From NCBI RefSeq assembly GCF_018320785.1, contig NC_054879.1:45746698-45810697 (forward strand): DNA of 64,000 nt, written 5' to 3'. Both the position numbers and the translations under genes were made by a program. This document shows, piece by piece, positions 58,119 through 64,000 of the stretch. How positions within the stretch are numbered: position 1 is the stretch's first letter; the number at the start of each line of letters is the position of its first letter. A model generated the notes under the pieces. The model made no database searches. It saw only the letters and a list, made by a program, of their open reading frames with translations, and was not told the origin of the DNA. The DNA is from Cheilinus undulatus (taxonomy: Eukaryota > Chordata > Actinopteri > Labriformes > Labridae).

Positions 58119-58470
58119 TAGTGCTGGACAATTAATAGAAAATCGCAATTTGGTGTGCTGCAGTTGCAGAAGGTGCTGAAGAAGATGCAATATTTCTTTG
58201 ACCTGAAATTTGAGTAAAAATGCCAGTTAAAACTTTTTTTTGACAGCAGAGATGTCATGCATTACTTATTATGCAATCTTCACAATGAGATTTTTTTTTT
58301 AGCCCTTGCTTAAACCTATACAGTGTTGGTTATAGTATAGAATGATTTATTGCTTGTGTTTGTCAGAAAATACACAAGATGAAGAACTTAAGGAGTAACT
58401 GCTAATCAAATCCTAATACTGAGGGGAAAAAATACGCAATTAGATTATTTTCCCAAATCGTTCAGCCCCA
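58119..58470 (+). mobile_element. D3: complete D-family hAT-type MITE
   Basis: The left end is tagtgctggacaattaatag and the right end aaatcgttcagcccca. Flanks GAGAGAAT (58111-58118) and GAAAGAAT (58471-58478) are 7 of 8 identical. It is 352 bp. It supplies the uninterrupted sequence showing where I3 entered D7. Confidence 0.83.
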
Positions 58471-58478
58471 GAAAGAAT

Positions 58479-61161
58479 GGTAATAAGAAATCTCATTGAA
58501 AAAAGGTAAAATAAAAAAAGATGAGTGTGTAATGGGAAAAAAATAAAATAACACCATGGTATTATTGCACAGCTCATGCAGCCTGAAGAAGTGTTCTAAA
58601 TCTTAACCAAGGTGGAGACTAACAAGTTTTTAAACCAGTTCAGTTTACATTTAGTGAAGACAGTGAGTGCAATTTAGGGCTGCTTAATTTTAGGGAAATA
58701 GCGCTTCACCTGACATAATTATATTCCTTATTTTTTAAAGAAATTACACTGAACTTAATTTTTAAATAAAACGATATTTTTCATTTTAATCCTCTGACAC
58801 TGAAGATGTAAAATATCATTTTCACTTTTTTCCTTTATAAATGTAGGTACGAGTTTTTAATTTGAGGTTTATGGGTAAAAGTTACATTGCACAAAAAAAA
58901 ACCACACACAAAAAATGGTGTGTATGAAAAATGCACTTTTATCAAACTGATTAAAAAATTTCATATTTCCACTGATTTTAATTGTACTGCAAAATCATTT
59001 ATTATTGTTGCATAATATTTGATAACATTATTTAGGATTCCTGAACAGTCAGTTTAGCTACATTCAAATTTAACACTACACATTTTTTATTATGTTTATT
59101 TAAATGCAGTAGGAGATTTCTGAGAGCTCGAGAACGGTGACATTTGTGCTGTGTGTGATAGGAATGCACCAAGATTTCTCATACTTGTGTACAAAGACGT
59201 CAGCCGCTTATCACAGCTGCTCATGATCGCTGCACAACAAGACATCAGTGATGCTCTGCAGCTACACGACGAGATGCAATAATTTCCAGAGAGCAGGTAA
59301 ATCCTCAGGCATGAATCGCATCTAGATATAACAATGCATTTAAAACCATCACACAACATGCACTTTGCACAAAATTGCCACTTAATCACACGTAAGCTCC
59401 CTCTAATAGGGGACAATAAACTTGGATATGGAAATAAACAGCAAAGAAAACACAAAGTAAAGTGAGTGTTCTCGACATAAAGCCCTATAGAAATCCTCCT
59501 CCCTGTTGTTGGCTCCTTGTGAGTACAGAATTAATCACCTGCCTGCCTTCCTGGTCTCTGTGCTAGGACCGGAGGACAGAGGTAATAAGACAAGCCCTTC
59601 AGGGACGCGCTGGCGAGTATAAATATCAGCTGCTGTGCATATGTAAATCACTCCTGGATTTATTTATTTCTTCATTTCTCCTCAAAGGCTCAAGTGTACT
59701 AATATCAAATAGTGAGCTTTTAGGGAGTGTTTAATGGCTGTTGGTGGGTGGCAGGGAGAGGCGGACTCTGGAGCAGTGCGCCCCGTTCATGAGTAATTAA
59801 GTGCTGTTTTGCCGAGCATAAATAATGCTGTTTGTATTGGTGGCCCTTTGCAGGAGAGGAGCGGAGAGAGGAAGAGGCTTGGGCGGGGGGTGGAGGTGAG
59901 ATGGTTGGTGGTGGAAGGAGGGTGTTGTGGGGGGGGGGGGGTATGGACAGACAAGAACAGCAGGGGTTAACCCCTCAACACACACCTCACTGCAGCACAC
60001 GGCGCCTCTCAGCGCGACACGCGGGCACGGGGAGGCTCATTTGTTCTATAGCACTCAGCATTACTTAAAGAAAATTATTGTTCATGAGGATCGGCGTGAC
60101 GTGGGGAGAATTACAGTGTTTCTTTTTCACAAACTCCCTAATCATTCTCCCATAAAAATAAATGTCAGAACCGGGAGAGCAACACGGCAGTAATACACTA
60201 AAGATACGTACAGGTGTGTGAATCTATGAAGGAAGCAACGTGTAATAGTCACATTAGAACACATTTAGAAGAAGAAAAGGAAACAAAAGCTTCTATAAAG
60301 ATACTTTGATACTAACTTCAGACAGGCACACCTTATTTCCAAACACTCTTCTGTCTGCTTTACAGAATTTTGCTCATTTTGAGCAAATGTAAAGATTCTG
60401 AGTGAATCTTTGATTCAAACGTCAAAAGATTTAACACAATAACCGCCGTGGATCTCTATATACCTGAAACAGCCAACGGGTCAGATTTACCTGTCATTAA
60501 AATGCCTTGATTTTCATAAATAGCACTGATCGAGGACCGTTAGTTGACCTCTGACATTGAACAGCTTATTAACTACAGTTAGAAAACTAGATCACTGTTG
60601 GAAGATGATCCGTCACATAGAAAATCGTCTTTGAACTGATTGCTAATCCCGAAACTTCCTCCTTCATTAAAAGCACTGAGATTACCTTAAGACATCAAAC
60701 GATGGTAAATGTCTTTTTCCCTCTGGTATCCATGTTGATGGTTGATCTGTGACTTCTGATTAGGTATTGCTGCAACAGAGAGAAGGTATTTCCATTACGC
60801 CATCTATTTACTGCTGGTGTGTAATAAAACAGTGAGAAAATCAAGGCTTTCTTATTGGGTAAATTTGACCGGCATGGTGGTTCTAGATATAAATGTCCAT
60901 TAAAAAGATTTAGGTTTAGGCAAAGATTTCTTTTATGACATCAGGTGCTATTTAACAAACTTTTAGGAAAAGTCAAAGACCGACAGTCTTTAAAACTATA
61001 AACACATCAAGTAAAATACCATCAAAGAACAGCCTTGGCTAAATTTTACCCATTGGCAGTTCTAGTGTTAAAGGTGAGAGGAGGATCAGCCTGATCAGAG
61101 TCAAATCTTACATTTAAAGCCATTGTTTCTATGGAATAGTTGCCTGAAAGCCTGTTATGAT
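58479..61161. other. single-copy stretch with a candidate conserved element
   Basis: 59470-59840 ('gagtacagaattaatcacct', 'cgctggcgagtataaatatc', 'tgcatatgtaaatcactcct', 'gcgccccgttcatgagtaat') is balanced, repeat-free and non-coding. A G run lies at 59929-59940. Regulatory role is inference. Confidence 0.37.
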
Positions 61162-61320
61162 TAGGGCTGGGCAACTGATTGAAATAAGATTGAAAAACAA
61201 CATGGCCTGCTGCAATTATCAAACTGCAGAAGGTGTAATATTTCTCTAACTTGAAGTTTGTGTCAATGCATTTAGTCTAAAGATGAAAACTAGGACTAAA
61301 ATTAAAAACTGCTGCCAAAT
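61162..61320 (+). mobile_element. D6 left-end fragment joined to a C right-end fragment
   Basis: ttagggctgggcaactgatt to 'tctaacttgaagtttgtgtc' is the first ~100 bases of D. It passes directly into 'aactaggactaaaattaaaa' and 'actgctgccaaatcaacact', the last ~55 bases of C. Confidence 0.6.
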
Positions 61321-62234
61321 CAACACTGGTCAAAGATACGTCTTTAATTGTAATTAATTTCATAATTTCTGCAGTTAATCTCGATCGATTGCACCCTTTA
61401 TAATCACATTTTAAAATTCCACTATTTTGAATCCCAACCCCCAATCTTACCCTCAAGCTCAACCCTCAGTCTTAACCCACCCCTCAGAACCAAGTGTAAG
61501 GGCCATCTGGGGACTTAGAAATAGGACATCCCTTAATAGCAGTTATGATTTCAGACTGTAGAGGGCAGTAATGTGCCAAAACTCTGTAGTCTGTCAATTC
61601 AGAGGAAGAGGAAGAAGAAGAAGAACGAGAATGCATTAATATTCAACCAAATAACATGTATAAACACTACAACCACGGACACATTCAGCTGAAAGTCACC
61701 GTATAACACGGCTGTTAGCTAATGCCAAACACCAGTTGTATTTCATCCGCGATGGCATGGTTACCAGCTTATGATTGTAAAAATAAAAGTAAATGTTATG
61801 CTACAAAAAGGTAAATAATCCATAAGATAACATTAAACTAAGACATTGGGGTGGTTTTTGTAATTTTTAGATCTCTATTATTTGTAGCTCGATTTCTTCC
61901 CAGCATTCACCGCCATCTTTCTTTGAGTGATAACCCTGAATACCAAGGGAGCTCCAGGAACATCTCAAAATTGAGGGAGATAAAGCCCTCAAACTTGCCC
62001 CTCAACTCAAATATTGGGAGAACTGGGACAGCCTAGGGCTGGGTGATATGGCCTAAAAATGATATCCTGATATATTTTTGCTATGTCCTGATACACGATA
62101 TATATGGCGATATTTTGAAATTTCCTGTAAGTGGCTGTATAATGGTCAATTCAGCCCTAAATAACAACAGTGTGGTGATTAAAATAGATCATTTTATTGG
62201 ATTTTTACAAAGCAGTATGCAGAAAGGAAAAAAT

Positions 62235-62685
62235 TAAGGCTGGGCAATTAATAGAAAATTAGACTAAATTGCAATATAGCCTGCTGCAATTATCAAATCG
62301 CAGAAGGTGCAATATTTTAAAATTTGTGTAAAAATGAGAGATGTCAGAAATGTCATGCATTACAAAGTATGCAATCATTCAAGTGCCATTTTTTATGAAT
62401 AGCCTACAAACAGTCCTACTGTCTTAATTTTTGTCCTTTCTTTTTATTAAAAATTAATATCCAATTTGCCATATGAGTAAAATCATCATAATTAGATATG
62501 TTTTCAAAAATGTTCAGCTCTTTTTTTGATCTAAAATTGTGTTGGTTATAATATAGATTGATTTATTGCTTGTGTTTGTTGGAAAATACATAAGTTGAAG
62601 AACTTAAGGAATAATCGCTAATCAAATCGCAATACTGAGAGAAAAAAATCGCAATGAGATTATATTCCCAAATCATTCAGCCCTA
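62235..62685 (+). mobile_element. D1: D-family element nested in E
   Basis: The left end is taaggctgggcaattaatag and the right end ccaaatcattcagcccta. Flanks GAAAAAAT (62227-62234) and GTAAAAAT (62686-62693) are 7 of 8 identical. Confidence 0.85.
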
Positions 62686-62995
62686 GTAAAAATCAATATA
62701 AACAGTTTAGCACACTATTTTATTTTGAAGGACTTACTTCAATCTTTTACTAATACATCAAACATACATAAATCGTGAAATACTTCGTCTTTTACAGTGT
62801 ATGGACAGTTCTGAAACGTTTTCTGTGTTATGTTTACTATTGCTGATTATAAAATGATTATTTTCCTCATTAAAGGTGAAGCAAACCTTCACAAAACTCA
62901 CCAATTCTGCATGCAGGTGATGGCCAAAACCCTGCAGTCTAGTCCACCATTCAGGCTCAAAGCTTTGATTACATTAGTCTAGTTTCTGTGCTGAT

Positions 62996-63437
62996 TATGG
63001 CTGAACGATTTGAGAAAATAACCTAATTGTGATTTTTCCCCCAATATTGCGATTGCAATTTGATTTGCGATTATTCTCAAGTTCCACATCTATGTATTTT
63101 CCAATAAACACAAGCACTGAATTATTCTATATTATAACCAACACAATTTAAGACGAAACCAGGATTGAACAATTTTGGGGAAAAAAAGCTGTAATTGTGA
63201 TTATTTTGACTGCTATTACGAATTGGATATGAATTGTTTTATTAAAGGGAGTGATCATTTCTGTGTCATTCTTGTATTTATTAAGAAAAAACTACAAAAA
63301 TAAAGCATGATATGTAATGCATAACAATCTCTGCTGCAAAAAAAATTTTAAACTGGTATTCTGACACAAATTTCAGGTTAAAGAAATATTGTACCTATTA
63401 CGATTTAATCTAATTTTCGATTAATTGCCCAGCCCTA
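62996..63437 (-). mobile_element. D2: D-family element nested in E, inverse orientation
   Basis: The left end is tatggctgaacgatttgaga and the right end cgattaattgcccagcccta. GTGCTGAT lies directly before (62988-62995) and after (63438-63445). Orientation is opposite to D1, 310 bp away. Confidence 0.88.
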
Positions 63438-63719
63438 GTGCTGATAAATGCTGAAACAGTTTCTGACAAGTTTCTGACATTAGAGCGTCTTATTCAAGAA
63501 ACTTCATGGGGAAAAAAGCTCATTTGGAGGCAGGAACATTATCCACATGATTTATACTCAATGTTCGCGATATAGTCATTTTATACATCCCACATGGCAA
63601 AAGCCGCAATATATTGAGTTAATTGATATATTTCCCAGCCCTAGGACAGCCCTTGCACTTTGTGGGAACGTGCATTTTGAGACTGAGAGTTAAGACTGAG
63701 GGCTAAGGGGAGAATTGGA

Positions 63720-64000
63720 ATTCAGCCTTAATGTAGTCTTTAAATGCGTTAACCTGCTTTTTCTCATCTTTGTGTTGCTGCATCTGAATTTCCCCTCTTT
63801 GGATCAATTAAGAATCAGCTCTCTTCTCCTCTTACTAAACTTTAGTCTGCCCTACTTTCATCATATTTTCCTACTAGTATTACAAACACCTATGACACCA
63901 TGTTAACTTCACTGTATTATCAGGTGGCTTTGTAACAAATCCTCCACGCAGACAAAGAAAGAAAGAAAGAAATCTGAACAGTGTGTACTCTAAGTCATGT
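63720..64000. other. right-edge intergenic DNA
   Basis: A short (GAAA)n patch near 63955-63971. No gene or repeat end recognised. Confidence 0.4.

Larger units (their letters stand above)
62034..63643. mobile_element. E: hAT-type element with perfect TSD, hit by two D copies
   Basis: The left end is tagggctgggtgatatggcc and the right end gatatatttcccagcccta. GGACAGCC lies directly before (62026-62033) and after (63644-63651). Removing D1 and D2 with one TSD copy each leaves about 700 bp. No transposase. Confidence 0.88.
61429..63719. mobile_element. F: outermost element of a transposon nest
   Basis: The left arm, gaatcccaacccccaatctt through 'cagaaccaagtgtaagggcc', is an imperfect inverse of the right arm, 'gacagcccttgcactttgtg' through 'gagaattggaattc'. 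The arms are about 75-80 bases. Terminal duplication not resolved. F is interrupted by E. Confidence 0.55.

Noticed and set aside
59096..59455. 119-codon minus-strand ORF
   Set aside because: Cys/Ser-rich but with no recognisable domain; a single accidental open frame is more likely.
59832..60193. Overlapping 78- and 88-codon ORFs
   Set aside because: Gly/Arg-rich translation of a G-rich patch with no family resemblance.

Overview
The window looks like intergenic DNA from a teleost fish, most likely a percomorph. The evidence is the A+T-rich composition, vertebrate-type microsatellites, a tRNA-derived SINE of a type I recognise from fish, Tc1-like transposase remnants, and dozens of short non-autonomous DNA transposons of hAT, Tc1/mariner and piggyBac type. 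I find no intact host protein-coding gene, rRNA, functional tRNA gene or CRISPR array. The only recognisable host-gene sequence is a broken, intronless fragment of nicotinamide riboside kinase (nmrk2-like) at about 52.0 kb on the minus strand. It lies inside the boundaries of a piggyBac-like element.

I use letters for repeat families recognised by comparing copies within the window. MITE-A is Tc1/mariner-type: perfect 28-bp terminal inverted repeats (TIRs), TA target site duplication (TSD), five copies. Families B, C, D, E, I, K, L, P and R behave as hAT-type elements with 8-bp TSDs. H and Q are hAT-like with ends of the 'gtgtcaaactc' or 'gatcaccaa' kind. G1 to G4 are piggyBac-like, with TTAA flanks and CC(C/T)-type ends. 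F has imperfect inverted arms of about 75 bp. Non-LTR remnants lie at 1.7-2.1, 39.0-39.6 and 49.5-50.0 kb. A solo LTR with a 5-bp TSD lies at 28.5-29.4 kb.

Layout: 0-3.4 kb holds MITE-A1, a LINE remnant and H1. 3.4-5.8 kb is single-copy. 5.8-7.2 kb is an I-family element with a 42-bp minisatellite. 7.2-9.5 kb is single-copy. 9.5-15.3 kb is repeats, with a single-copy patch at 11.3-12.6 kb. 15.3-16.9 kb is single-copy. 16.9-18.4 kb is a nested C/I/D/mariner cluster. 18.4-20.7 kb is single-copy. 20.7-23.2 kb is piggyBac-like G3 with two H copies inside. 24.6-26.7 kb is C2 plus D7 with nested elements. 26.7-28.5 kb is single-copy. 28.5-33.3 kb holds the solo LTR, B2/MITE-A3 and three Tc1 fragments. 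33.9-35.2 kb is I4. 38.6-43.4 kb holds C3 with a LINE, I5 with MITE-A4, and Q. 45.6-47.0 kb is hAT-R plus a 68-bp tandem array. 49-50 kb holds microsatellites and a LINE remnant. 51.3-54.7 kb is a D copy hit twice by TTAA elements, one carrying the nmrk2 fragment. 57.3-58.5 kb holds L and D3. 61.4-63.7 kb is a transposon nest several layers deep (F > E > two D copies).

The stretches between repeats have no long ORFs and contain homeodomain-like TAATTA motifs and (CA)n runs. They look like the single-copy part of a gene desert and could hold conserved regulatory elements, but that needs cross-species alignment. No operon-like or pathway organisation exists here. The main interest is the transposon stratigraphy, which can often be read directly from TSDs and from paralogous empty sites within the window.
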